DNA of 64,000 nucleotides from NCEH01 sp043195195 (GTDB lineage: Bacteria; Pseudomonadota; Alphaproteobacteria; Rhizobiales; Xanthobacteraceae): contig NZ_JBAFWT010000017.1 of assembly GCF_043195195.1 (NCBI RefSeq), positions 41,229 to 105,228 on the forward strand, given 5' to 3'. Position numbers and translations under genes: made by a program. The number at the start of each line of letters is the position of its first letter. Positions within the stretch are counted from its first letter, which is position 1. The notes under the pieces are model-generated. The model saw only the letters and a list, made by a program, of their open reading frames with translations. It searched no databases and was not told where the DNA came from. Positions 36,553-45,810 of this stretch are shown in pieces.

Positions 36553-37887
36553 ATGGCCGAACTCGCGCCGAAGACTTCGCCTCGCATATCGTTCGTCTCG
36601 CTTGGCTGCCCAAAGGCGCTGGTGGACAGCGAGCGCATCATCACGCGCCTGCGCGCCGAAGGCTATGAACTCTCCCGCGGCCATGACGGTGCGGACCTCG
36701 TCATCGTCAACACCTGCGGGTTTTTGGACAGCGCGAAGGCCGAAAGCCTCTCGGCCATCGGCGAGGCGCTGGCGGAAAACGGCAAGGTGGTGGTGACCGG
36801 CTGCATGGGCGCCGAGCCCGAGCAGATCCGCGCGGTTCACCCGAGCGTGCTCGCCATCTCCGGTCCCCAGCAATATGAAAGCGTGCTCGCCGCCGTACAC
36901 GAAGCGGTGCCGCCGCAGCACGATCCCTTCCTCGACCTCGTGCCCGAGCATGGCATCAAGCTCACCCCGCGCCATTACGCCTATCTGAAGATTTCCGAAG
37001 GCTGCAACAATCGCTGCACCTTCTGCATCATCCCCAAGCTGCGCGGCGACCTCGTGAGCCGCCCCCTCGCCGAAGTGATGCGCGAGGCCGAGCGCCTCGT
37101 CGCCGCCGGGGTGAAGGAATTGCTGGTGATCTCGCAGGACACCTCGGCCTATGGCGTCGACATCAAATATGCCGAGAGCCTCTGGCGCGACCGCGAGCGC
37201 TCTGCCCGCTTCTTCGACCTGGCCGAGGCCCTGGGCGAACTCGGCGCGTGGGTGCGCCTGCATTATGTCTATCCCTATCCCCATGTAGACCGGGTGATGG
37301 AGCTGATGGCGAGCGGCAAGGTGCTGCCCTATCTGGACATTCCCTTCCAGCATGCGAGCCCGACCGTGCTGAAGCGCATGAAGCGACCCGCCTCCCAGGA
37401 AAAGACGCTGGCGCGGGTTCAGGCCTGGCGGGCGGCTGTTCCCGACCTCACCTTGCGCTCGACCTTCATCGTCGGCTTTCCCGGCGAGACCGAGGAGGAG
37501 TTCACCGAACTGCTCGACTTCCTCAAGGAGGCCGAACTTGATCGCGTGGGCTGTTTCAAGTTCGAGCCCGTCGCCGGCGCACCGGCCAATGACCTCGCCG
37601 CGCCGGTACCTGAAGAGGTGAAGGCCGAGCGCTACGACCGCTTCATGAAGACCCAGCAGGTGATTTCGGCGCGCCGGCTCAAGCGCAAGGTCGGCACCCG
37701 CCAGCAGGTGATCATCGACAGCGTCGGACCGACCGGCGCCATCGGCCGCACCAAGGGCGATGCGCCCGAGATCGACGGTCGCGTCCGGGTGGCCTCGCGT
37801 CGGCCGCTGCGCGTGGGCGAAATCACATCCGTGAAGATCGAGGCAGCGGACGCCTACGACCTCACCGGGACCGCGGTCGGCTTCTGA
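36553..37887 (+). CDS. rimO: Ribosomal protein S12 methylthiotransferase RimO
   Basis: A 444-residue radical-SAM enzyme that methylthiolates the conserved aspartate of ribosomal protein S12. Three N-terminal cysteines (C19 in VSLGCPKALVDSE, C55 and C84) bind one Fe-S cluster; the radical-SAM triad is CNNRCTFC (C151, C155, C158). A C-terminal TRAM domain ends at ITSVKIEAADAYDLTGTAVG. VSLGCPKALVDSE is specific for RimO rather than MiaB. It is convergent with rpoZ. Confidence 0.97.
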   Translation: MAELAPKTSPRISFVSLGCPKALVDSERIITRLRAEGYELSRGHDGADLVIVNTCGFLDSAKAESLSAIGEALAENGKVVVTGCMGAEPEQIRAVHPSVLAISGPQQYESVLAAVHEAVPPQHDPFLDLVPEHGIKLTPRHYAYLKISEGCNNRCTFCIIPKLRGDLVSRPLAEVMREAERLVAAGVKELLVISQDTSAYGVDIKYAESLWRDRERSARFFDLAEALGELGAWVRLHYVYPYPHVDRVMELMASGKVLPYLDIPFQHASPTVLKRMKRPASQEKTLARVQAWRAAVPDLTLRSTFIVGFPGETEEEFTELLDFLKEAELDRVGCFKFEPVAGAPANDLAAPVPEEVKAERYDRFMKTQQVISARRLKRKVGTRQQVIIDSVGPTGAIGRTKGDAPEIDGRVRVASRRPLRVGEITSVKIEAADAYDLTGTAVGF

Positions 37888-37906
37888 CCGGCCAGCGGCC
37901 CCGTCA

Positions 37907-37939
37907 AAGAAAAACGCGGCCGGCAAAGCCGACCGCGTT
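37907..37939 (-). terminator. Terminator between rpoZ and rimO
   Basis: AACGCGG (37913-37919) pairs with CCGCGTT (37933-37939), with CGGC/GCCG continuing inside around AAA. Read on the minus strand it is followed by TTTTTCTTT, a good rho-independent terminator for rpoZ. It may work weakly for rimO in the other direction. Confidence 0.82.
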
Positions 37940-37973
37940 GATTTCAGGCCTCAGACAAATTGAAAACCGAAGG

Positions 37974-38360
37974 TCAGCCTTCGTCTTCGTCATTGTGCTC
38001 CGGCGGCACAAGGCCCTGGAGGCCAGCCAGCAGCTCTTCCTCGGTCATGCGGTCGAGCACGATGTCGGAATCGTCGCTAGAGCCGACACTGGACGCGATC
38101 ATCGGCACCGTCTCCGGCTCCGGCTCGTCCACCTCGGTGTACTTCTGCAGGGTGTGGATCAGGTCTTCCTTCAGATCCTCGGGGCTCACCGTCTCATCGG
38201 CGATTTCGCGCAGCGCCACGACGGGGTTCTTGTCGTTGTCGCGGTCGATGGTGATCGGCGCACCCGAGGAAATCATGCGGGCGCGGTGGCCGGCGAGGAG
38301 AACCAGCTCGAAACGGTTGTCGACCTTGTCGATGCAGTCCTCAACGGTGACACGGGCCAT
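37974..38360 (-). CDS. rpoZ: DNA-directed RNA polymerase subunit omega
   Basis: A 128-residue omega subunit that helps to assemble the beta' subunit. The N-terminus MARVTVEDCIDKVDNRFELVLLAGHRAR is diagnostic. The C-terminal 70 residues are very acidic, as in other alphaproteobacterial omega subunits. ATG 38360 was chosen because GGGAG precedes it and family homology starts there; the open frame extends 18 codons upstream. It appears monocistronic, with a terminator right after it. No relA/spoT gene follows, although that gene is often the neighbour in related genomes. Confidence 0.95.
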   Translation of the reverse strand: MARVTVEDCIDKVDNRFELVLLAGHRARMISSGAPITIDRDNDKNPVVALREIADETVSPEDLKEDLIHTLQKYTEVDEPEPETVPMIASSVGSSDDSDIVLDRMTEEELLAGLQGLVPPEHNDEDEG

Positions 38361-38575
38361 GGGCTCGACACTCCCTCGTGCGCGGCAGAATTGCGCGGTA
38401 GGATTAGGTAGCATATTAGCTTGAAGAGCGGTTGTTTACATGAAAGCCTGGGACAGGGCAAGGGCGCGCCGGCTTTTCACTTGCGCTTAGCTCTAGTCTG
38501 ACCGAGAAAGGTCAAAATTACCATTTATGCCCACTCCAGTTTTTTTGTTCCCACTCTTGGTTTCGGACACACTTT

Positions 38576-39181
38576 ATGAATGGCCTGGAAAAGATCGCGC
38601 TGCTTATTGATGGCGCCAATCTCTATTCCGCGACAAAAGCTCTCGGTTTCGATATCGACTATAAGCGGCTTCTGAAAGAGTTTCAGTCCCGCGGATATCT
38701 CTTGCGCGCATTTTATTACACGACTTTGATCGAAGATCAGGAATACTCCTCCATCCGCCCGCTTCTCGACTGGCTGGACTACAACGGATATTCGGTCGTC
38801 ACCAAGTTGGCGCGGGAATTCACGGATTCCCAGGGCCGCCGGCGCGTGCGCGGCAATATGGACATCGAGATCGCCGTGGACGCCATGGAGCTCGCGGGCC
38901 ATGTCGACCACATCGTGCTGTTCTCGGGCGACGGCGACTTCCGCTCCCTGGTGGAAGCGCTCCAGCGCAAGGGCATCCGGGTCAGCGTCGTCTCCACCGT
39001 CTCTACCCAGCCGCCGCTGATTTCCGACGAATTGCGGCGCCAGGCCGACATCTTCCTCGACCTGGTGGACCTCCAGTCCAAGATCGGCCGCGATCCGGCG
39101 GAACGGCAGGGCCGGATGCAGGAAACCCCGCGCTTCCTGGAGCGTCGCGGTTCACCGGGGCCAGAGCCCGAAGAGCCCTGA
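38576..39181 (+). CDS. NYN domain protein (LabA/DUF88 family)
   Basis: A 201-residue protein with a PIN-like NYN nuclease fold. The acidic catalytic residues are visible in IALLIDGANLYSA, RGNMDIEIAVDAMELA and VLFSGDGDFRSLVEAL. NYN proteins are thought to cleave RNA, but targets in bacteria are mostly unknown. The C-terminal 40 residues are charged and disordered. The ATG at 38576 has no clear ribosome-binding site. The uracil-DNA glycosylase gene starts six bases after its stop, so the two are probably translated together. Confidence 0.9.
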   Translation: MNGLEKIALLIDGANLYSATKALGFDIDYKRLLKEFQSRGYLLRAFYYTTLIEDQEYSSIRPLLDWLDYNGYSVVTKLAREFTDSQGRRRVRGNMDIEIAVDAMELAGHVDHIVLFSGDGDFRSLVEALQRKGIRVSVVSTVSTQPPLISDELRRQADIFLDLVDLQSKIGRDPAERQGRMQETPRFLERRGSPGPEPEEP

Positions 39182-39187
39182 TCGTTT

Positions 39188-39820
39188 ATGGAACTCCAGC
39201 CGGGGCCGGACTGCCCCCTCTGCCCGCGCCTTGCCGCCTTCCGTGACGAGTGGCGCGCACGCGAGCCCTCCTGGTTCAACGCGCCGGTGCCCGGCTTCGG
39301 TCCCTTGGACGCGCGCCTGCTGATCGTCGGGCTAGCGCCGGGTCTGCGCGGCGCGAACCGCACCGGCCGGCCGTTCACCGGAGATTTCGCCGGCGATCTG
39401 CTCTATCGAACGCTGCTGGATTTCGGCTTTGCCGCCGGCACCTATGACGCCCGCGTCGACGACGGGCTGGAATTGCGCGATGCCCGCATCGTTAATGCCG
39501 TGCGCTGCGTGCCCCCCGAGAACAAACCGACCACCGAGGAAATCCGCACCTGCCGGACGTTTCTGCTGTCCGCCCTCGCCGCCATGCCGAATCTCAAGGC
39601 GATCATCGCGCTGGGCAAGATCGGCCATGATTCAACCGTGGCTGCGCTCGGCGAACGGATATCCCGCGTCAAGTTCGGTCACGGCACGCAGGCCCAGATC
39701 GGCGATCTGCGCCTGTTCGGGAGCTATCATTGCTCGCGCTACAACACGAATACCGGGGTCCTCACGGCCGCGATGTTCGCTGACGTCTTCCGTGCGGCGA
39801 AAGCCTATCTCGATGCGTGA
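39188..39820 (+). CDS. Uracil-DNA glycosylase, family 5 (UdgB-like, Fe-S)
   Basis: A 210-residue DNA-repair enzyme that removes uracil and related deaminated bases. The N-terminal CPLCPRL cysteines belong to the Fe-S cluster; motif A is GLAPGLRGANRTGRPFTGD and the later motif is FGSYHCSRYNTNTG. The absence of the catalytic Asp or Asn seen in families 1-4 of motif A, plus GLAPGxxGAN, points to family 5. It is coupled to the NYN gene (six bases) and overlaps the peroxiredoxin gene tail to tail by 16 bases. Confidence 0.9.
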   Translation: MELQPGPDCPLCPRLAAFRDEWRAREPSWFNAPVPGFGPLDARLLIVGLAPGLRGANRTGRPFTGDFAGDLLYRTLLDFGFAAGTYDARVDDGLELRDARIVNAVRCVPPENKPTTEEIRTCRTFLLSALAAMPNLKAIIALGKIGHDSTVAALGERISRVKFGHGTQAQIGDLRLFGSYHCSRYNTNTGVLTAAMFADVFRAAKAYLDA

Positions 39821-40371
39821 CGCTGCAGAAACGCCACCACGTCGCCGGCATTCTGGTGGGGGGGAAACACCGGGTAGAAGATGTGCTCGATGACGCCATC
39901 CTCAATGATCAGGGTCAGGCGCTTCAGCAGCACCATGCCGTCGACCTTGAAGGTGGGAAGCTCCACCGCCTCGGTAAATTCCAGGGTGTGATCGGACAGC
40001 AGGGCAAACGGCAGGTTCAGCCGCGCCGCCGCCTCGCGCTGGTAGTCCGTGGTCTGCGTGGACAGGCCGAACACGTGGTGCGCCCCGACCTCCATAAGCT
40101 GCTCGAAATGATCGCGGAAGGCGCAGCTTTGCGGGGTGCAGCCGCGCGCGCCCGGAATCTCATCCCATCCCTCAGGGTTGGGTGCATTGGGATCGCCGGT
40201 GCGGGGATAGCAATAGACCACGATCCGGCCGGAGAGGGACGAGAGATCCACGAGAGTCCCGTCGGTTGCCGCCAGGCGCACGATGGGAAGTTCGAGACCC
40301 GGCAGATGGCGCGCCTTGCCGTCGTCTTCGGGAACGGGAAGGTCGCTGGGAAGTTCGGTCCATTCGGCCAC
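39805..40371 (-). CDS. Peroxiredoxin (AhpC/TSA-like)
   Basis: A 188-residue redoxin-fold protein, probably reducing hydroperoxides in the cytosol. The expected strand VVYCYPRTGDPNAPN is followed by GARGCTPQSCAFRDHF, with cysteines C54, C78 and C83. C78 and C83 look like a close redox pair in the usual place of the peroxidatic region. GTG 40371 is used as start. It converges with the uracil-DNA glycosylase gene with 16 shared bases. The exact peroxiredoxin subclass is unclear because of the longer insertion before the Cys pair. Confidence 0.82.
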   Translation of the reverse strand: MAEWTELPSDLPVPEDDGKARHLPGLELPIVRLAATDGTLVDLSSLSGRIVVYCYPRTGDPNAPNPEGWDEIPGARGCTPQSCAFRDHFEQLMEVGAHHVFGLSTQTTDYQREAAARLNLPFALLSDHTLEFTEAVELPTFKVDGMVLLKRLTLIIEDGVIEHIFYPVFPPHQNAGDVVAFLQRHASR

Positions 40372-40453
40372 GGCTGCGCCTCGACTTTCGTTATCCGGTA
40401 CGGGAGCTTAGCAAAAGAAACGCCGCCATGCAGCCGCGCCCCCGTGGATACGG

Positions 40454-40933
40454 CTAGCCCCGGTCGCGCATCAGGCGGGCCTTGTCACGGCCCCAGTCGC
40501 GTTGCTTCACGGCCTCGCGCTTGTCGTGGGTCTTGCGGCCCTTGCTGATGGCGACCTCGACCTTGGCGCGGCCCTGCTCGTTGAAATAGACCTTGAGGGG
40601 CACGATGGTCATGCCCTCGCGTTCCACCGCCTGGGCCATCTTGCCGATCTGCCGCTTGTGCACCAGCAGCTTTCGGGGCCGACGGGTCTCGTGGTTGAAG
40701 CGATTGGCTTCCAGGTATTCCGGGATATAGGCGTTATAGAGCCACAACTCGCCGTTCTTGGCGGCGGCATAGCTCTCGCCGATGGTCGCCTTGCCGCTGC
40801 GCAGGCTCTTCACCTCGGTGCCGGTGAGCATGATTCCGGCCTCGAACACTTCGCCGATATCATAGTCGAAGCGGGCGCGCCTGTTATCGGCGACCACCTT
40901 GCGCGGAAGTTCCTTTTTCGTTTTCTCGGACAT
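40454..40933 (-). CDS. smpB: SsrA-binding protein SmpB
   Basis: A 159-residue RNA-binding barrel that partners tmRNA in rescue of stalled ribosomes. VVADNRRARFDYDIGEVFEAGIMLTGTEVKSLRSGKATI and the tail KGRKTHDKREAVKQRDWGRDKARLMR are diagnostic. It is 60 bases downstream of dapA on the same strand. No tmRNA gene was seen in the window. Confidence 0.97.
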   Translation of the reverse strand: MSEKTKKELPRKVVADNRRARFDYDIGEVFEAGIMLTGTEVKSLRSGKATIGESYAAAKNGELWLYNAYIPEYLEANRFNHETRRPRKLLVHKRQIGKMAQAVEREGMTIVPLKVYFNEQGRAKVEVAISKGRKTHDKREAVKQRDWGRDKARLMRDRG

Positions 40934-40993
40934 GTGCGCCTGGGGACGCGGGCGAACCGTGGGAGACGGCCCGCCGCGCGCTTTCCCTCAACC

Positions 40994-41893
40994 TCAGTTC
41001 AGCAAACCCGCATAGGCCATGGCACTGCGCACGACCGCACGGGTGGTTTCGGACACCGGAACCATCGGCAGGCGCACGTCCTCGGTCATCTTACCGAGCA
41101 CGGAGAGCGCATACTTGGTCGGCGAAGGATTGGTCTCGACAAACAAGGCAGTGTGCAGGGGAAACAGCTTGTCCTGGAATGCGAGAGCCGCCTTGAAGTC
41201 TCCCGCAAGGCACGCGCCCATCATCTCGGAAGACAGGCGCGGCGCCACATTGGACGCGACTGATATGCAGCCGTGTCCGCCATGGGCCATGAAGCCCAGG
41301 GCCGTCGCGTCCTCCCCCGAAAACTGGATGAAGTCGGAACCGAGCGTCAGGCGCTGCTGGGATACCCGCGCCATATTGGCGGTGGCATCCTTCACGCCGA
41401 CGATGTTCTTCAGTTCATACAGCCGCGCCATGGTCTCGACCGACATGTCGATCACCGACCGGCTCGGAATATTATAGATGAAGATCGGCAGGCTCACGGC
41501 GTCGTTGATCGCCTTGAAATGCTGAAACAGGCCCTCTTGCGTGGGCTTGTTGTAATAGGGTGTCACCACCAGCAATCCATCGGCGCCCACGGACTGGGCG
41601 TGGGTTGCGAACTCGACCGCATCCACGGTGGAATTCGATCCGGCGCCCGCCATGACGGGAACACGGCCCTTCGCCTGGTCGACACAGATCTCGATCACGC
41701 GCTTGTGTTCCGCATGGGAAACGGTCGGGCTCTCGCCCGTGGTGCCAACGGGAACGAGGCCGTCGATACCCTCGGCGATCTGCCAGTCGACGAAATCGCG
41801 AAAGGCTTTTTCATCCAGCGCACCATCCCGGAAAGGAGTGACCAGGGCCGTAAACTGACCCCGGAAGTGCGGCAGGGACGAAGAGGAGGACAT
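40994..41893 (-). CDS. dapA: 4-hydroxy-tetrahydrodipicolinate synthase
   Basis: A 299-residue TIM-barrel enzyme that condenses pyruvate with aspartate semialdehyde in lysine and diaminopimelate synthesis. ALVTPFRDGALDEKAF, GTTGESPTVSHAEH, VVTPYYNKPTQEGLF (catalytic Tyr) and the Schiff-base lysine in NIVGVKDATANMARV are intact. ATG 41893 is preferred over GTG 41917 because AAGG lies nine bases before it. smpB follows. The divergent neighbour is a lytic transglycosylase, a fitting partner in peptidoglycan metabolism though not in its operon. Confidence 0.96.
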   Translation of the reverse strand: MSSSSSLPHFRGQFTALVTPFRDGALDEKAFRDFVDWQIAEGIDGLVPVGTTGESPTVSHAEHKRVIEICVDQAKGRVPVMAGAGSNSTVDAVEFATHAQSVGADGLLVVTPYYNKPTQEGLFQHFKAINDAVSLPIFIYNIPSRSVIDMSVETMARLYELKNIVGVKDATANMARVSQQRLTLGSDFIQFSGEDATALGFMAHGGHGCISVASNVAPRLSSEMMGACLAGDFKAALAFQDKLFPLHTALFVETNPSPTKYALSVLGKMTEDVRLPMVPVSETTRAVVRSAMAYAGLLN

Positions 41894-42155
41894 GGCAGGT
41901 GCCTTGTTGTGAATCACGATTCGCGCTCGCCCGATTTCGGCAAACGGATCGCATCAGATAAACTGTTGCGGGCCGGCCGGAAAGGGCGCGCTGGGGTCCA
42001 GCCCTCGTTTTGCCGGGTTCGTGAGGCTGATGGCCCCCGGCTGCTTAGCATTTCGTCAAGGCGCATCGTCAACAATAGGTTCGACCATCCGGTCTAGAAC
42101 ACGGTCGAACGGCATCGCGCTAGTCGCGATCCGTGCCACGACGTGAGGAACGCCC

Positions 42156-44357
42156 ATGTCGCCTGCCCATCGCCTGATCTCCCGCACCGCCCTTGCGATT
42201 GCCCTCGCTTGGAGCATGCCGGTGATGGCTGCATCCGATACATCCGATTCCCCCGCTTCCAAGCCTTCCACCAAGAGCGCGCCCGCCAAGCCCGGCACCC
42301 AATCCAAGGCCGAGTCCAAGAAGACGGATTCGAAAAAGGCCAGCGCGAAGCCGGCCGAGCCCAAGAAGACCGATTCCAAGAAAGCGGACGCGAAGAAGCC
42401 GGCCCATACCGCGCAAAGCGCTGCGCCGGCGCGCGCACCGGTTGCCGCCCTCTCCGGCGAGCTGGGTGCACTGCGCTCCGCCGTAACCGCCGCAAAGAAC
42501 GGGCAAGGTACACAGGCTCTTGCCATGGCGCGCGACCTGAACGACCCGGTTGCCCGCAATCTCGTGACCTGGCTCGTCATCCGCAATGCGCCGAACGATC
42601 TCGGTTTCGACGGCATAAATGCATTTCTTAAGGAAAAGCCGGGCTGGCCCACGCAGAGCACGTTGCGTCGCCGCGCCGAACGCATGCTGCTGGTGGAAAA
42701 CCGCAGCCCGGATGTAATCCGTGCCTTCTTCTCCGAGGCCGACCCGCTTTCCGGCGAGGGCAAGATCGCGCTGGCTCGCGCCTTCGCCGCCTCGGGCGAC
42801 CGCAACACCACGGCCGCTCTGGTGCGCGAGGCCTGGCGCGAGGACGAATTGAGTGAGAGCGTCGAAAAGACGGTCATGACCGAGTTCGGTCCGCTCCTCA
42901 GCCGCGCCGACCACAAGGCCCGTGCAGACCGGTTCAGCTATAAGCCGGACACCGACCGCGCCATGCGCGCAGCGGCCCGCGCCGGATCAGATGTCGTCGC
43001 CCTCACCCAGGCTCGTCTCGCCATCGCGCGCAAGGATCCCAACGGAGCGAAGCTGCTGGCGGCGGTGCCGTTCACACTCGCCAACGACCCGGCCTATCTG
43101 TTTGCCAAGTCCCAGCTTGCCCGCCGCGCCGATCGCCCGACCGAGGCGGCACAGGCTCTGCTGAGCGCCCCAGATACCCGTGCCGCGGCGGTCGATGCCG
43201 ACGAATGGTGGATCGAGCGGCGGCTCGTCTCCCGCGAGCTGTTGGACGCGGGGGATTTCCAGACGGCCTATCGCGTGGCCGCCCGCGGCGCGACGCCCAC
43301 CGCCGACAATTATCGCGCCGAGGAAGAGTTTACCGCCGGCTGGATCGCCCTGCGCTTCCTGAAGGACCCACGCACGGCTGCCCAGCATTTCGCGCGCATG
43401 ACGCACGAGCAGAAGCACCCCATCACCCTGTCGCGCGCGGCCTATTGGCAGGGGCGCGCGGCCGAGGCCATGGGGGACACGGGCACCGCGCGCGCCCATT
43501 ATGAATCGGCAGCGCGCTTTAGCACCACCTATTACGGGCAAATGGCTCGGGCGCGCCTCGGCCTGCCGGTGGTGGCGTTGCGCCGCCAGCCGGAACCTTC
43601 CGCCCAGGCCCGCGCCACCTTCGACCGCATCGAGCCTGTACGGGCAATCCGCCTGCTCTATGCCATCGGCGAGCGGGATATCCCACTGACCATCTATTAC
43701 GATCTCGCCTGGCGCATGGAGGATACCGCCCATCTCGCCATGGTCGCGGAAATGGCCCAGGCCAATAACGATACCCGGGGTGTTCTTGTGGTCGGCAAGG
43801 AAGGCTCCGTGGAGGGCCATCCGCTCGATGCGGCGGCATTCCCCACCTTCGGGCTGCCGTCCTACACGTCCATCGGCAACCCCGTGGACAAACCAGTGAT
43901 CTATGCCGTCGCCCGGCAAGAGAGCCAGTTCAACCCGCGTACGCTCTCCAGTGCGAAGGCCATGGGCTACATGCAGGTGACGCCGGCCGCCGGCCGCGAG
44001 GTGTCCAAGCAGACCGGCGCGCCCTACAACGAGGCGCGGCTGATGAGCGACCAGTCCTACAACGTACAGTTCGGTGCGGCCGAGCTGGGCGAACTGGTGA
44101 GCAATTACGGCGGCAATTATGTTCTCGTGTTCGCCGCTTACAACGCGGGACGCGGCAGCGTGCGTAAATGGATCGAGCGTTACGGCGATCCGCGCGACCC
44201 GGACGTGGACGTGGTGGACTGGGTGGAATGCATTCCCTTCTCCGAGACCCGCAACTACGTGCAGCGGGTGATGGAGAATTACCAAGTCTACAAGGTCCGC
44301 TTCGGCGGCGCCTCCAAGCTCCAGCTTGAGGCGGACCTGCGCGGCGCTACGCGCTGA
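42156..44357 (+). CDS. Soluble lytic murein transglycosylase with Lys-rich N-terminus
   Basis: A 733-residue periplasmic enzyme cleaving peptidoglycan glycan strands to anhydromuramyl ends. After a signal peptide (residues 1-25) comes a Lys/Ser/Ala-rich segment to about residue 90 that holds two copies of KKTDSKKA. A large helical-repeat region follows, then the Slt catalytic domain from about residue 570 with AVARQESQFNPRT (catalytic E589), KAMGYMQVTPAAGRE and FAAYNAGRGSVRKW. GAGGAA precedes ATG 42156. The helical doughnut plus catalytic domain resembles Slt70. The basic segment may hold it near acidic wall or membrane polymers. Confidence 0.92.
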   Translation: MSPAHRLISRTALAIALAWSMPVMAASDTSDSPASKPSTKSAPAKPGTQSKAESKKTDSKKASAKPAEPKKTDSKKADAKKPAHTAQSAAPARAPVAALSGELGALRSAVTAAKNGQGTQALAMARDLNDPVARNLVTWLVIRNAPNDLGFDGINAFLKEKPGWPTQSTLRRRAERMLLVENRSPDVIRAFFSEADPLSGEGKIALARAFAASGDRNTTAALVREAWREDELSESVEKTVMTEFGPLLSRADHKARADRFSYKPDTDRAMRAAARAGSDVVALTQARLAIARKDPNGAKLLAAVPFTLANDPAYLFAKSQLARRADRPTEAAQALLSAPDTRAAAVDADEWWIERRLVSRELLDAGDFQTAYRVAARGATPTADNYRAEEEFTAGWIALRFLKDPRTAAQHFARMTHEQKHPITLSRAAYWQGRAAEAMGDTGTARAHYESAARFSTTYYGQMARARLGLPVVALRRQPEPSAQARATFDRIEPVRAIRLLYAIGERDIPLTIYYDLAWRMEDTAHLAMVAEMAQANNDTRGVLVVGKEGSVEGHPLDAAAFPTFGLPSYTSIGNPVDKPVIYAVARQESQFNPRTLSSAKAMGYMQVTPAAGREVSKQTGAPYNEARLMSDQSYNVQFGAAELGELVSNYGGNYVLVFAAYNAGRGSVRKWIERYGDPRDPDVDVVDWVECIPFSETRNYVQRVMENYQVYKVRFGGASKLQLEADLRGATR

Positions 44358-44490
44358 TCGGGATGTGAGGGGAAGAGCCGGGGCACTGTTTTATCCAACA
44401 AAGTGCAGGCGCATCCTGCACTGATCGCCTAGAACGGGCCGAACGCCCTCCCCTTGCGCCGCCACCGGTGCGATTTCGAGCCATTTCTCC

Positions 44491-45744
44491 ATGATGAACC
44501 GCAACAGCGATCCGGCGCAGCCGGGCGCGAAGGCACCCGGCTTTACCGAATTCGTCGCCATCATCGCTTTGATGATGGGATTGACCGCCTTTTCCATCGA
44601 CAACCTGCTTCCCGCGTTCGAGCCTATTCACCGGCATTTCGCGGTCCAGAACGCCAACGACCTGCAGCTCATCATCTCCGCCTATCTCATCGGCTTCGCG
44701 GTGATGCAGATCGTGTTCGGCACGCTCTCCGACGTGTTTGGGCGCAAGGCGATGCTCATGGTCGGCCTCGTGATATATGCGGCCGGCTGCGTGCTCGCCA
44801 TGACCGCCGAGTCGTTCGATACCCTGCTGTTCGCCCGCGCCATTCAGGGTATGGGGTGCGCGGCGGCGCGGGTGCTGTCGGTTGCCATCGTGCGCGATCG
44901 CTTCCAGGGCCGCGACATGGCGCGCGTCATGTCATTCGCCATGATGGTGTTCCTGGTGGTCCCCATCGTCGCGCCGGCGATCGGCGGCGCCATCCTGCTG
45001 CTGGGCGACTGGCACCTGATCTTCGCCGCCATGCTGCTGCTCAGCCTGGTGCTGGCCATCTGGTTCGGTGTCCGCATGCCGGAAACGCTGCACCCGAACT
45101 ACCGCGTGCCATTGTCCCTGCGCATGATCATGGCCGGCCTCAAGCTCACCGTCACCAACCGCCGCACATTCGGCTATGCCAATGCCATGGGGCTGATGCT
45201 CGGCTCCCTGATGGGCTATGTGGGCTCATCCCAGCAGATCTTCGAAACCGACGTCTACCAGCTCGGGCGCCTGTTCCCGATCGCCTTCGGCGCCATCGCG
45301 GGGGTGATGTCGGTGGCCTCATTCATCAATGCCCGCCTCGTGAACCGACTGGGGATGCGCCGGCTGTCTCACTTCGGCCTGTGCGGCTTCACGCTCCTGG
45401 GGCTGCTGCAGGTGGCGGCAGCGCTGGCCTTCGACGGCCGCCCGCCGGTGATCGCCTTTTGCGTCCTTGTCGGACTCAGTCAGGCGCTGTTCGCCCTGAC
45501 TGTCCCGAACTTCAATTCCATCGCGATGGAGCCGCTCGGAGCGGTGGCGGGGACGGCGTCATCCTTCCTCGGCTTCTACACCACCTTGATGGGCGCGCTG
45601 CTGGGGATGGTCGTGGGACGGGCCTTCGACGGCACGGTCCTGCCGCTCGGGCTCGGCTATTTCCTCCTCGGCGCCGCCGCAATGGTCGCGGTGCTGTGGG
45701 CGGAGCATTGGCGGCTGTTCGGCAGCTCGTCCCAAGGCCAGTGA
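44491..45744 (+). CDS. Bcr/CflA family multidrug efflux MFS transporter
   Basis: A 417-residue major-facilitator protein with twelve helices. The Bcr/CflA type is indicated by IDNLLPAFEPIHRHFAVQNAN, the motif A loop FGTLSDVFGRKAMLMVG and GCAAARVLSVAIVRDRFQGRDMARVMSF. This family (drug:H+ antiporter, 12 helices) exports bicyclomycin, sulfonamides and other compounds. A second ATG directly follows the first, so the start may be 44491 or 44494. It is monocistronic in appearance, about 130 bases after the lytic transglycosylase. Confidence 0.9.
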   Translation: MMNRNSDPAQPGAKAPGFTEFVAIIALMMGLTAFSIDNLLPAFEPIHRHFAVQNANDLQLIISAYLIGFAVMQIVFGTLSDVFGRKAMLMVGLVIYAAGCVLAMTAESFDTLLFARAIQGMGCAAARVLSVAIVRDRFQGRDMARVMSFAMMVFLVVPIVAPAIGGAILLLGDWHLIFAAMLLLSLVLAIWFGVRMPETLHPNYRVPLSLRMIMAGLKLTVTNRRTFGYANAMGLMLGSLMGYVGSSQQIFETDVYQLGRLFPIAFGAIAGVMSVASFINARLVNRLGMRRLSHFGLCGFTLLGLLQVAAALAFDGRPPVIAFCVLVGLSQALFALTVPNFNSIAMEPLGAVAGTASSFLGFYTTLMGALLGMVVGRAFDGTVLPLGLGYFLLGAAAMVAVLWAEHWRLFGSSSQGQ

Positions 45745-45810
45745 TATCCTGAGACACGCGCCGGCCCCCGCGTGGGAGCCGGCATTGCCCAGGATACCAT
45801 CGGCGGGATG

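Noticed and set aside
40934..40993. tmRNA gene next to smpB
   Set aside because: The gap between smpB and dapA is 60 bases and carries no tmRNA-like sequence.
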